From the NCBI RefSeq assembly GCF_012584515.1, contig NZ_CP051461.1:1607501-1671500 (forward strand): a DNA stretch of 64,000 nucleotides. The letters run 5' to 3'. Below, in pieces: positions 50,070-59,193 of the stretch. The notes beneath the pieces were generated by a model. The model ran no database searches and had not been told where the DNA came from. It worked only from the letters and a program-made list of their open reading frames with translations. Origin of the DNA: Polaromonas vacuolata. Lineage in GTDB: Bacteria; Pseudomonadota; Gammaproteobacteria; Burkholderiales; Burkholderiaceae_C. Position 1 is the stretch's first letter. The number at the start of each line of letters is the position of its first letter. The position numbers were made by a program, and so were the translations under genes.

Positions 50070-51770
50070 ATGAATGTTTTGTTAACCGATAGTCCTCGAA
50101 ATACCTCACGTAAATCAGCACCGGGATTGAGGCAGATCTGGATAGTTTTGCTGTCTAGTTTTTGGCTCTCCAGCATCTGTAATATTGCCTTGTGGCGAGA
50201 AATCTTTCGTCTGCCTGGGCTTAGCAACCCTCAGGCCATCACTCTCGGTGTTGCGTTGGCGTTGGTGATAACGCTGGCATGCACCGCTTTGCTCAGCTTA
50301 CTCGCTTGGCGTTGGACGCTCAAACCTGCGATTATTATTTTTTGGTTTTCGGCGGCGTTTGGTGCTTACTTCATGATGACTTACAGCGTTGTCATCGACA
50401 CGACCATGATGGTCAACGCCATGCAGACCGATGTCAGAGAAACCAGCGATTTGCTTAGCTGGCGTATGGCCGTACTGGTTTTGTTGCTCGCCGGCCTGCC
50501 TACCATTTGGCTTTTGCGTCTGACTGTGCGCAAACAAAGTGCTTTGCGGCAGATTGGCTCCAATCTTGCAACGACTTTGATTGCCTGCGCTTTGATTGCA
50601 CTGGTCATACTTTTGTTTTTTCAAAGCATTGCCACCGGTATGCGTAACTACACACAGTTGCGCTACATGATGAATCCGCTCAATTCTTTTTACGCCATAG
50701 GCATGCTGGCGGCCAAGCCTTTTCAGCGCAATGAATCGGCTATCTTGCCTTTGGGAGAAGACGCAAAACTCGGCGCAAACTTTGCCGCACCCGGTAAGCC
50801 GCCACTGCTTTTGTTAGTGCTGGGTGAGACTGCTCGCAGCGGTAATTTCTCTCTCAATGGCTATGCTCGGCCGACGAATACGCTGCTTACTAAAGAGACA
50901 GTTGCCAGTCAGCGCAATGCTTGGTCTTGCGGTACCAGCACGGCGGCATCAGTGCCGTGCATGTTTTCTAATTTTGGGCGTACCTCGTATGAAGGTCGGC
51001 CGGCCAATTACGAAGGCTTGCTCGATGTGCTCCAACATGCCGGACTTGCCGTGTTGTGGTTAGACAATCAGTCCGGTTGCAAGGGCACTTGCGACCGACT
51101 TGTCACACCCAGCGTTGATACATCTTCGCTCAAACTGCCTGGCTTGTGTGATGCCAACGAATGCTTGGATGAAGTCATGCTCAAGGACATTGATGCACGT
51201 ATCGCCGCGCTGCCGCCCGAACGGAGTGCCAAAGGCGTAGTGATTGTGATGCACCAGATGGGTAGTCACGGTCCGGCTTATTTCAAGCGTTCGCCTGAAA
51301 AATTCAAAAAGTTTTTGCCCGAATGCAAGGACAATGCCCTGCAAAGCTGTAGCAAACAATCTTTGATGAATGCTTACGACAACAGCATTGTCTATACCGA
51401 CTACTTTTTAGCCAGCAGTATTGCATGGCTTAAAACACGCGCTGTCAGCAACAGCCCGGCGATGATTTATTTGGCCGACCACGGCGAGTCTCTCGGTGAA
51501 GACAATCTGTACTTGCATGGCATGCCTTATGGAATTGCCCCCGACGTACAAAAGCACGTGCCGTGGATTACTTGGTTGTCACCTGAGTTTGAAAAACGCA
51601 GTCAAGTTAGTATGCGTTGCCTTAACTCCCGGCTTGACACCCACATCACGCACGACAACTACTTCCACTCGGTACTCGGTCTTTTGGATGTGCAGACCAA
51701 CGTCTATCAAGATAGTTTTGATATTTATGCACATTGCGGTCTTGGCGCTGGTGCCTCATCGACCCAGTAA
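50070..51770 (+). CDS. Phosphoethanolamine transferase, EptA family
   Basis: Inner-membrane enzyme that adds phosphoethanolamine to lipid A, reducing binding of cationic peptides such as polymyxin. The 566-aa protein has about five N-terminal membrane helices and a periplasmic sulfatase-fold domain with GETARSGNFSLNGYARPTN, the nucleophile threonine in SCGTSTAASVPCMFS and the late metal motif ADHGESLGEDNLYLHG. It is followed by a hairpin and the LysR gene on the other strand. No two-component regulator is adjacent. Confidence 0.92.
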   Translation: MNVLLTDSPRNTSRKSAPGLRQIWIVLLSSFWLSSICNIALWREIFRLPGLSNPQAITLGVALALVITLACTALLSLLAWRWTLKPAIIIFWFSAAFGAYFMMTYSVVIDTTMMVNAMQTDVRETSDLLSWRMAVLVLLLAGLPTIWLLRLTVRKQSALRQIGSNLATTLIACALIALVILLFFQSIATGMRNYTQLRYMMNPLNSFYAIGMLAAKPFQRNESAILPLGEDAKLGANFAAPGKPPLLLLVLGETARSGNFSLNGYARPTNTLLTKETVASQRNAWSCGTSTAASVPCMFSNFGRTSYEGRPANYEGLLDVLQHAGLAVLWLDNQSGCKGTCDRLVTPSVDTSSLKLPGLCDANECLDEVMLKDIDARIAALPPERSAKGVVIVMHQMGSHGPAYFKRSPEKFKKFLPECKDNALQSCSKQSLMNAYDNSIVYTDYFLASSIAWLKTRAVSNSPAMIYLADHGESLGEDNLYLHGMPYGIAPDVQKHVPWITWLSPEFEKRSQVSMRCLNSRLDTHITHDNYFHSVLGLLDVQTNVYQDSFDIYAHCGLGAGASSTQ

Positions 51771-51779
51771 CTGTGGTGT

Positions 51780-51807
51780 TAGCCAAGGCTTTGACTTTGG
51801 CTAGGTT
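51780..51807 (+). terminator. Weak terminator after eptA
   Basis: TAGCCAA and TTGGCTA form a 7-bp stem around a 10-nt loop, followed by GGTTTTA. It lies 10 nt after the eptA stop. The stem is short, so confidence is moderate. Confidence 0.4.
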
Positions 51808-51893
51808 TTAATTCGTATCGGTTAACGCTCTCTGCTAACTAGTTTGCACGCCGTTGTTTGACTCGGGCATTTTTCTCAATGATGGGCTGAGCG

Positions 51894-52820
51894 CTATTGC
51901 AATCCGAATGACGCGCAATCTTGATTGACAGTTGGCGACAAGCTGGACAAATGCTCAAGCATGCGCGTGAGAGAGGTATTAGGTACGCGGTCTTTCTTCA
52001 CACAAACCTGCAGACTTCGTAAGGCCCAACTTTCTTGCAAAGGTTTGACCGAAAGGTTAAGGGCTTTGCCTAATACGCTAGCGGCTTGAAACGGCAGTAG
52101 GCCTACGCCAAGTCCGGACTGCACAATGCGGCAGACCGCTTCAAAGCTGCGCACCTGCACCCGTAGTTGCAATGTGCGGCCGGTGACCACGGCTTGTTCG
52201 GTCAACAGCCGCATCATGGACGAGCCACTTTCTAGCGCGACTAAATCGTGCGCCAGTACATCCTCAAAACGCATTTCTGGCAAGCTGGCTAAGGCATGAC
52301 CCTGAGGCATGACCACCGCTAGTGTGTCCATGCGGTAGGGGAAAACTTCCAGCCCTTCGTGGCGACTGCCTTCGACGATGATGCCTAGATCGACTTCACC
52401 GGCCTGCACCGCACGGATGATTTTCGCGCTCCAGCGCTCTTGCAAGACCAGCCGCACATCTGGGTTTAGACGGGTAAAGCTGGCTAAATCTTCGGGTAAA
52501 AATTCGTTCATCGCCGAGGTACTGGCCATGATGCGTAGTGAGCCTTTGCGGCCAGCCGCATGGTCGCCCATTTCCACTTGCATCTGGTTCATCAACAGCA
52601 GCATGGCTTTGGCGTGCACTATGAGTGCGCTGCCAGCCGGGGTCAGTTCTACACCGCGTGATGAGCGCGCCAGCAAACTGGTTTTAAAGCGTTCTTCTAG
52701 CAGCGCAATGCGGCGGCTGGCGGCGGCCAGGCCAAGGTGGGAGGCCTCTGCCGCCTTAGTCAGACTGCGCAATTCGGCGGCCCGTACAAACAGCGCCAGT
52801 GAATCAATGTCGGGAAGCAT
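51894..52820 (-). CDS. LysR-type regulator divergent from the organic-acid gene cluster
   Basis: A 308-aa LysR protein. The DNA-binding domain is MLPDIDSLALFVRAAELRSL through the helix SHLGLAAASRRIALLEER, followed by the effector-binding domain. The ATG at 52820 gives the standard N-terminus; a longer frame to 52979 would reach into the MaoC gene. It diverges from the MaoC gene by about 130 bp, the normal arrangement for a LysR that controls its neighbours. Confidence 0.88.
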   Translation of the reverse strand: MLPDIDSLALFVRAAELRSLTKAAEASHLGLAAASRRIALLEERFKTSLLARSSRGVELTPAGSALIVHAKAMLLLMNQMQVEMGDHAAGRKGSLRIMASTSAMNEFLPEDLASFTRLNPDVRLVLQERWSAKIIRAVQAGEVDLGIIVEGSRHEGLEVFPYRMDTLAVVMPQGHALASLPEMRFEDVLAHDLVALESGSSMMRLLTEQAVVTGRTLQLRVQVRSFEAVCRIVQSGLGVGLLPFQAASVLGKALNLSVKPLQESWALRSLQVCVKKDRVPNTSLTRMLEHLSSLSPTVNQDCASFGLQ

Positions 52821-52952
52821 GAGAAGAAAAAACCTTTTGAATGACGTCGTGTTGTAGAAAAGTTCTTGATAGCAGCCTTCGGTTTGGCTGAAGACCCCTA
52901 CGCGAGAAACAGATTCCGCCAAGTCGCGATTACCTTCATTATCAGTGGCTAT

Positions 52953-53876
52953 ATGCAGAACGCCGCTCACACCCCCCAACTAGACATAAATCCACCAGAC
53001 GCTAATCGCACACTTGACGCGGCCATGCTGAGTAATTTGCAAACTTGGGCCGGTAAAACCGAGACTTTGCAAGACGACATCAGCGCCTATCCGGTGCGCG
53101 CTTTAACCGCCACTTTAGACCGTGATGACCCGGTGGTGAAAACCGGTACGCGCTTGCCGCCACTTTGGCATTGGTTGTATTTTTTGCCCCAACATCGCCA
53201 GAGCGAGATAGGCCCAGACGGTCACGCCAAGCGCGGCGGTTTTTTGCCGCCAGTGCCATTGCCGCGCCGTATGTGGGCTGGTGGGCGTTTGCAGTGGACC
53301 TATGGAAATGACTTGCAAGTGGGCGATGCGGTGCAGCGCGTTTCGCGGATAGAGTCGGTCAAACACAAAACTGGGCGTAGCGGTGACTTGTTGTTTGTGA
53401 CGGTTAAGCACGAAGTCCACAACGCTGGCGGCGTGGCTATTACTGAGGAACACGACATCGTTTACCGCGCCGCCGCCCAGCCAGGCGACCCACTGCCCGT
53501 GCCGGTCGCAGCGCCTACGGGTGCGGCTTGGCAGCGTGAGGTTTTGCCTGACGATGTACTGCTGTTTCGCTACTCAGCCTTGACGTTTAACGGCCACCGC
53601 ATCCATTACGACCGCGAATATGTGACCCAAGTCGAAGGCTATCCCGGCCTCATCGTGCACGGCCCGTTGATCGCTACGCTGCTGCTCGATTTACTACGTC
53701 GCCATGCGCCCCAAGCAATACTTAAAAGCTTTGACTTCAAAGTCGTGCGGCCCACTTTTGATAGGCAGCCGCTGCGTCTCAATGCCCAGCCATCAGAAGA
53801 CGGCAAGTCAATTCAGCTATGGGCTCAAGACCACGAAGGTTGGCTGACCATGCAAGGCACGGCCGAGTTGGCTTGA
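52953..53876 (+). CDS. MaoC-like/FAS1-type acyl-CoA hydratase (mesaconyl-C4-CoA hydratase-like)
   Basis: A 307-aa hotdog-fold hydratase with an N-terminal half (PLWHWLYFLPQHRQSEIGPDG) and a C-terminal MaoC-like half (FRYSALTFNGHRIHYDREY) as in FAS1-like dehydratases and 3-methylfumaryl/mesaconyl-C4-CoA hydratases. Such enzymes act on C5 dicarboxylyl-CoA esters. The start at 52953 is favoured. An acyl-CoA dehydrogenase, CoA transferase, MmgE/PrpD protein and a Bug receptor follow, so the locus may use a C5 or related acid. The actual substrate is not known. Confidence 0.85.
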   Translation: MQNAAHTPQLDINPPDANRTLDAAMLSNLQTWAGKTETLQDDISAYPVRALTATLDRDDPVVKTGTRLPPLWHWLYFLPQHRQSEIGPDGHAKRGGFLPPVPLPRRMWAGGRLQWTYGNDLQVGDAVQRVSRIESVKHKTGRSGDLLFVTVKHEVHNAGGVAITEEHDIVYRAAAQPGDPLPVPVAAPTGAAWQREVLPDDVLLFRYSALTFNGHRIHYDREYVTQVEGYPGLIVHGPLIATLLLDLLRRHAPQAILKSFDFKVVRPTFDRQPLRLNAQPSEDGKSIQLWAQDHEGWLTMQGTAELA

Positions 53877-53948
53877 GTTGTTGCCCTGTTGAATTGACTG
53901 CGACTAAGGCCTTCATTTTTTTAATTTTTAATTTTCTCCTAGCGACGC

Positions 53949-55112
53949 ATGAAAAAAAATACCCCAGACCAATACCAAGAAATCCGCGACGCAGTGCGCG
54001 CACTGTGCGCAGAGTTTCCAGACGAATACCACCGCAAAATTGACCATGAGCGCGGTTACCCAGAAGCCTTTGTGGATGCCTTGACCAAAGCCGGCTGGCT
54101 GGCGGCCATGATTCCGGTGGAATACGGCGGCTCGGGTTTGGGCTTGACCGAAGCCTCAGTCATCATGGAAGAAATCAACCGATCAGGCGCCAACGCCGGC
54201 GCTTGCCACGGCCAGATGTACAACATGGGCACGCTGCTCAAGCATGGTTCAAAAGCGCAAAAAGATTTGTATCTGCCAAAAATCGCCAGTGGCGAATGGC
54301 GTTTGCAGTCCATGGGCGTGACCGAACCATCGACCGGCACCGACACCACCAAGATCAAAACCACGGCGGTTAAAAAGGGTGACCGTTACGTCATCAATGG
54401 CCAGAAAGTTTGGATTTCTCGCGTGCAGCATTCGGACTGGATGATTTTGCTGGCCCGCACCACGCCGCTGGCTGAGGTGAAGAAAAAGTCTGAAGGCATG
54501 TCCATCTTCATGGTCGATTTGCGCTTGGCAGAAAAAACTGGCATGACAGTGCGGCCTATCGCCAATATGGTGAACCACGAAACCAATGAATTATTTTTTG
54601 AGAACCTAGAAATCCCGGCAGAAAACTTAATCGGCGTAGAAGGCCAAGGCTTTAAATACATACTCGACGGCCTGAACGCCGAGCGCGCCTTGATCGCCGC
54701 AGAGTGCATTGGCGACGGCTACTGGTTTATAGACCGCGTGACCAAATACGTCAGTGAGCGCGTGGTGTTCGGCCGGCCCATTGGTCAAAACCAGGGCGTG
54801 CAATTTCCCATTGCCGAAGCTTTTATTGAGATTGAAGCGGCCAACTTGATGCGCTACAAAGCCTGCGCATTATTCGACGCGAATCAGCCCTGTGGCGCTG
54901 AGGCGAATATGGCAAAACTCTTAGCCGCCAAATCATCTTGGGAAGCGGGCAATGCCTGCCTGCAGTTTCATGGCGGCTTTGGTTTTGCGACTGAGTACGA
55001 CATTGAACGCAAATTCCGAGAAACCCGTTTGTATCAAGTCGCGCCGATTTCTACCAACTTAATTTTGAGCTATATCGCCGAGCACGAGCTGGGCCTGCCG
55101 CGCTCGTTTTAA
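53949..55112 (+). CDS. Acyl-CoA dehydrogenase with atypical active-site end
   Basis: A 387-aa acyl-CoA dehydrogenase fold. The flavin and substrate motifs MGVTEPSTGTDTTKIKT and WISRVQHSDWM are clear. At the usual catalytic-glutamate position (YEGT) it has YQVA (362-365). A glutamate is present instead at Glu245 (LNAERALIA), where isovaleryl-CoA dehydrogenase has its base, so an alternative catalytic site is plausible. It is 4 nt from the CoA transferase and would need ETF as electron acceptor. Confidence 0.9.
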   Translation: MKKNTPDQYQEIRDAVRALCAEFPDEYHRKIDHERGYPEAFVDALTKAGWLAAMIPVEYGGSGLGLTEASVIMEEINRSGANAGACHGQMYNMGTLLKHGSKAQKDLYLPKIASGEWRLQSMGVTEPSTGTDTTKIKTTAVKKGDRYVINGQKVWISRVQHSDWMILLARTTPLAEVKKKSEGMSIFMVDLRLAEKTGMTVRPIANMVNHETNELFFENLEIPAENLIGVEGQGFKYILDGLNAERALIAAECIGDGYWFIDRVTKYVSERVVFGRPIGQNQGVQFPIAEAFIEIEAANLMRYKACALFDANQPCGAEANMAKLLAAKSSWEAGNACLQFHGGFGFATEYDIERKFRETRLYQVAPISTNLILSYIAEHELGLPRSF

Positions 55113-55115
55113 GTC

Positions 55116-56333
55116 ATGACAAATACCGTAACTCCTAGCCTGCAAGAGAGCAAACTACGGCCTTTAGACGGCATCACCGTGGTCTCGCTTGAGCACGCGA
55201 TAGCTGCGCCCTTTTGCAGCCGCCAATTAGCCGACTTGGGCGCACGTGTCATCAAAGTTGAGCGACCCGGCGCAGGCGACTTTGCGCGCGCTTATGACCA
55301 GCGTGTCAAAGGCATGGCTTCGCATTTTGTTTGGACCAATCGCTCCAAAGAAAGTATCACGCTAGACCTTAAACAACCGGCGGCGCTGGGCGCGCTCAAG
55401 CTGTTGTTAAAAGACGCTGATGTGCTGCTGCAAAACCTCGCCCCAGGTGCTGCGGCACGCATGGGTTTGTCTTTTGATGCGTTACAGCAAGCGCACCCGG
55501 GTTTAATTGTTTGTGATATTTCTGGCTACGGCGAAGACGGCCCTTACCGCGATAAAAAAGCCTACGACTTATTGATTCAAAGCGAAGCCGGCCTGCTATC
55601 TGTTACCGGCACGCCAGAGCAACCCTCAAAAGCTGGCAACTCTATGGCCGATATTGCAGCCGGTATGTATGCCTACAGCAGCATTTTGTCGGCGCTGCTT
55701 TTGCGCGGCAAAACCGGGCAGGGCAGTCACATCGATGTGTCTATGCTGGAGTCGCTGACCGAGTGGATGAGCTACCCGCTTTACTACGCCTATGACGGCG
55801 CAGCACCACCACCACGCACGGCAGCCGCGCATGCCAGTATTTACCCTTACGGCCCGTTTGCAACCGGCGACGGCAACACTGTCATGTTGGGTCTGCAAAA
55901 CGAGCGCGAATGGAAATCTTTTTGCGCTCAGGTGTTAGATGATGCAGCGCTAGCGCTAGATGAACGCTTTGACAGCAACGCCAAGCGCAACCAAAACCGT
56001 GAGCCACTGCTGGCATTGATACTGGCTGTTTTTAGCCAACTCAGCAGTGCGCAGGTAGAAGCCAAACTAGAGTCTGCACAAATTGCCAGCGCCCGTATGA
56101 ATAGCATGGCGCAAGTTTGGGAACATCCGCAGCTCAAAGCGCGTGAGCGCTGGGCCACGGTTGATTCACCTGTCGGCAAGTTGCCAGCGCTGCTGCCACC
56201 CGGGCGTAGTAATGCGTTTGATTACCGCATGGATGCAGTGCCAGACGTAGGCCAACACACAGAAGCGATTTTGCGTGAGTTGGGGCTGAGCGATGAGGCT
56301 ATTGCTGGTTTACGTGCCACTGCTGCGATTTAA
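55116..56333 (+). CDS. CaiB/BaiF-family (type III) CoA transferase
   Basis: A 405-aa enzyme that moves CoA between carboxylic acids. Family marks are DLGARVIKVERPGAGDFAR, SKESITLDLKQPAALGALK and the segment KKAYDLLIQSEAGLLSVTG, with the nucleophile aspartate. It probably activates the acid used by the dehydrogenase and hydratase of this locus. It follows the dehydrogenase by 3 nt. Confidence 0.92.
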   Translation: MTNTVTPSLQESKLRPLDGITVVSLEHAIAAPFCSRQLADLGARVIKVERPGAGDFARAYDQRVKGMASHFVWTNRSKESITLDLKQPAALGALKLLLKDADVLLQNLAPGAAARMGLSFDALQQAHPGLIVCDISGYGEDGPYRDKKAYDLLIQSEAGLLSVTGTPEQPSKAGNSMADIAAGMYAYSSILSALLLRGKTGQGSHIDVSMLESLTEWMSYPLYYAYDGAAPPPRTAAAHASIYPYGPFATGDGNTVMLGLQNEREWKSFCAQVLDDAALALDERFDSNAKRNQNREPLLALILAVFSQLSSAQVEAKLESAQIASARMNSMAQVWEHPQLKARERWATVDSPVGKLPALLPPGRSNAFDYRMDAVPDVGQHTEAILRELGLSDEAIAGLRATAAI

Positions 56334-56469
56334 AAAAGTTTAACTACCTGCGTTAATTATTCGCATCAGTAATTGGTCGTGATTCGCTTCACGAAAAAAA
56401 CAGTTCTTTGCTAAATTCAAATTGCGCAATAAGCCGTTAAAAAGTTAGAAAAAATCAAGGATTTACTTT

Positions 56470-57840
56470 ATGACAAGCGCTACGTTTCAACTTGCTCAGT
56501 TCGCTGCTGATCTGCGTTTTCAAACCATACCCGAGAGCGTTGTCAAACGCACTGAAGACCTGTTGGTCGACTGGTTCGCCTCAGTCATCGCCGGCAACGG
56601 CTCGCGTGCGGTGCAAAGCATTGGCTTTTTTGCTCAGGCTATGGGGCCGCAAAACATGACTGCTGCCGCGCCAGGTACGGCTCAAGTCTTGCTAAGCCGC
56701 ACCCGCAGCAGTCCGTATTTTGCGGCTATGGCTAACGCCGCCGCATCGCATGTGGCAGAACAAGACGATGTGCATAACGGCTCAGTGTTCCACCCGGCGA
56801 CGGTGGTATTTCCTGCGGCCTTAGCGGTGGCACAAAGCATTGGCGCTAGCGGTCAGCAACTTCTCACCGCAGCAGTCGCAGGTTATGAAGTGGGTATTCG
56901 TGTGGGCGAATTTTTAGGCCGCTCGCACTACAAAGTTTTTCACACTACAGGCACCGCCGGCACGCTAGCTGCTGCCGCAGCTGTCGGTCATTTATTGGGT
57001 TTAAATGCGCAGCAAATGCAGCACGCGTTTGGCTCTGCCGGCACGCAGTCAGCGGGGTTGTGGGAGTTTTTGCGAACCGCTGCAGACTCCAAACAATTGC
57101 ATACCGCGCATGCGGCCGCAGCCGGCCTGATGTCTGCTTATCTGGCCAAAGATGGTTTTACCGGTGCAGAGCAAATTTTGGAAGGCCCACAAGGCATGGC
57201 CGCTGGCATGTCAAGTGATGCCGACGTCGCCAAGCTCACTGATGGACTCGGCACGCGCTGGGCCACGGCCGAGACCTCGTTTAAGTTTCACGCCTGCTGT
57301 CGTCATACCCATCCCGCTGCGGATGCACTGCTGCAAGTCATTACGCGGAGTAGCTTAAAGCCTGAGGATATTGACCGCGTCATCACCCACGTGCACCAAG
57401 GCGCTATTGATGTGCTGGGCCCGGTTGTGCGGCCTGCCAGCGTGCACCAGTCCAAGTTTTCTATGGGCACTACGCTGGCTTTGGTGGCGCGCTTTGGTCA
57501 TGCGGGATTGACAGAGTTTGAGCAGCATTTTCTCGATCCTGAAACCATTAGTTTGCGCGACAAAGTGAGCATGGTTTTAGACACCGAAGTCGACACCGCT
57601 TATCCCCAGCGCTGGATTGGCAAGGTCACCGTCCACACAGTCGATGGTCGTGTGCTGCAAGGCCGCGTCGATGAGCCCAAGGGCGACCCCGGCAACACCC
57701 TAAGCCGCGAAGAAATCAGCGCCAAAGCGCAGCGCTTGGCGGCTTTTAGTGGCGGTGCCACGGCGGATGAAATGCGCACCGCAGTCACTGCGCTTTGGGG
57801 TATTGCGCAGACGGCTGTAGTGGGTGACTTTTTGATCTGA
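56470..57840 (+). CDS. MmgE/PrpD family protein
   Basis: A 456-aa protein of the family that includes 2-methylcitrate dehydratase and cis-aconitate decarboxylase. The N-terminal half has the all-helical pattern, ANAAASHVAEQDDVHNGSVF and AGYEVGIRVGEFLGR, and the second half has FKFHACCRHTHPAADALL. The reaction cannot be fixed by sequence alone; dehydration or decarboxylation of a tricarboxylic or branched acid fits the neighbourhood. It follows the CoA transferase by about 136 bp. The IS30 element begins 240 bp downstream. Confidence 0.88.
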   Translation: MTSATFQLAQFAADLRFQTIPESVVKRTEDLLVDWFASVIAGNGSRAVQSIGFFAQAMGPQNMTAAAPGTAQVLLSRTRSSPYFAAMANAAASHVAEQDDVHNGSVFHPATVVFPAALAVAQSIGASGQQLLTAAVAGYEVGIRVGEFLGRSHYKVFHTTGTAGTLAAAAAVGHLLGLNAQQMQHAFGSAGTQSAGLWEFLRTAADSKQLHTAHAAAAGLMSAYLAKDGFTGAEQILEGPQGMAAGMSSDADVAKLTDGLGTRWATAETSFKFHACCRHTHPAADALLQVITRSSLKPEDIDRVITHVHQGAIDVLGPVVRPASVHQSKFSMGTTLALVARFGHAGLTEFEQHFLDPETISLRDKVSMVLDTEVDTAYPQRWIGKVTVHTVDGRVLQGRVDEPKGDPGNTLSREEISAKAQRLAAFSGGATADEMRTAVTALWGIAQTAVVGDFLI

Positions 57841-58082
57841 GCGAGTTTGTAAAGAGTGTTTTTAGGCCGGTCTTAAGGCCTATGCAAGCTCCGGTTTGAA
57901 TCGTTTTTCTTATGTCATATGACTCAATTTCCTGCATAAGAAATAAGTCGGTTTTTATTTTTTTGACGCTTAAATAAAGCTTAATAAGTTGTGCAAAATA
58001 CATTACCAGTTGCAGCATGCAGGCTAATTGATGTTGAGCAGGCGATAAATAAAATTCAAACTTATTAATTATTTTTTAAGTG

Positions 58083-59169
58083 GCGGATTCAAGCTTGAAG
58101 TGCAACAGCGTGTTAGTTGGACTTTAACTCTTCCATAAAAACCTGATGCGGTGTTCGATACCCCAAACATTTTCTAGGACGATGATTGAGCCTGTGCATC
58201 GCTAAAGCAATGTCATCGTCGGTGATGCAATTAAAGCGCATCCCCTTTGGGAAAAACTGGCGAATCAAACCGTTCATATTCTCGTTTGCCCCACGCTCCC
58301 ACGAGGCGTATGGATGGGCGAAAAAGAAATCTGCACTCAGCGCAGAAGCTATTCGTTCATGCTGAGAAAATTCCTTGCCGTTATCTGTCGTGAGTGTGTG
58401 CACGCAATGAGCGAATGGTTTAAGTAAAGTGATTAACGCGTCCCCTACGGCTTGCGCTGTTTTGAATGGCACGTGGAAAATTATTGAATACCGAGAGACA
58501 CGCTCGTTAATCGTCACTAGGGCTTGCTTCTGCCCGGCACCAATCACCAGATCAGCCTCCCAGTCGCCAAAGCGCGCACGCTCAAGCACGATGGCGGGTC
58601 GCAGTTCTATTGAGACCTGGCGAGAGATGGTGCCGCGCCGTTCACGGCCGCTGCTGCGTTTTTTTCGCGTCTTCTGGCAACGCAGTGTTTTATGCAAGCT
58701 GCCGCCCGCGCGTTTGTCAGCGTAGATGTACTGGTAAATGCTCTCATAGCTAACACCGGGTTGGCATCGAGCTTCGAGGTGGCCGCTGATTTGTTCGGGG
58801 CTCCAAGCCTCAGCCAACTTTTCCTCCACTACAGCCCATGTCGAGTCAGCAACTCTAGGACTGTTGGCGCAGGCAAGTCTACGTTCTTGGGCTTTGTCAT
58901 TTGCCTGCTTAGGGCGATAGCCTCGTAGACCGCGGTTACGACGCAACTCACGGCTGATGCTCGATTTATCACGGTCCATCATTTTTGCAATTTCACTTTG
59001 ATTGAAGTTTGCTTTGGCGAGGATTGCAATCTGGTAACGTTCGTCACGGGTGAGGTGTGTGTAAATCATTCTGGGCAACTTTGACTTGGTGGTCGGGAAG
59101 CTTGGATGCTCTCACATCTCACCCACCCGTCCGGTTAGTTTCAAAGTTGCACTTCAGACTTGAATCCGC
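58083..59169 (-). mobile_element. IS30-family element, copy 2 (intact)
   Basis: A 1,087-bp element with 24-bp imperfect terminal inverted repeats at 58083-58106 and 59146-59169, and an uninterrupted transposase. It is almost identical to the element at 31480-32567 and one base shorter, the same base that breaks that copy. No clear target duplication is visible. It lies between the MmgE/PrpD gene and the Bug receptor, separating the receptor from the rest of the locus. Confidence 0.93.
58113..59078 (-). CDS. IS30-family transposase
   Basis: A 321-aa DDE transposase. The N-terminal region THLTRDERYQIAILAKANF carries the helix-turn-helix of the IS30 family; the catalytic acidic residues lie in FGDWEADLVIG, TTDNGKEFSQHERI and ANENMNGLIRQFFPKG. 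The open frame depends on a run of seven T (58659-58665 on the plus strand); the other copy has eight. It runs opposite to the genes around it. Confidence 0.95.
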   Translation of the reverse strand: MPRMIYTHLTRDERYQIAILAKANFNQSEIAKMMDRDKSSISRELRRNRGLRGYRPKQANDKAQERRLACANSPRVADSTWAVVEEKLAEAWSPEQISGHLEARCQPGVSYESIYQYIYADKRAGGSLHKTLRCQKTRKKRSSGRERRGTISRQVSIELRPAIVLERARFGDWEADLVIGAGQKQALVTINERVSRYSIIFHVPFKTAQAVGDALITLLKPFAHCVHTLTTDNGKEFSQHERIASALSADFFFAHPYASWERGANENMNGLIRQFFPKGMRFNCITDDDIALAMHRLNHRPRKCLGYRTPHQVFMEELKSN

Positions 59170-59193
59170 GAGTCAATAAAACGGAGACAAAAA

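Noticed and set aside
58083..59169. Target-site duplication at the IS30 ends
   Set aside because: Flanks of both copies (GTG/GAG and CTG/GAC) do not match, so no duplication is claimed.
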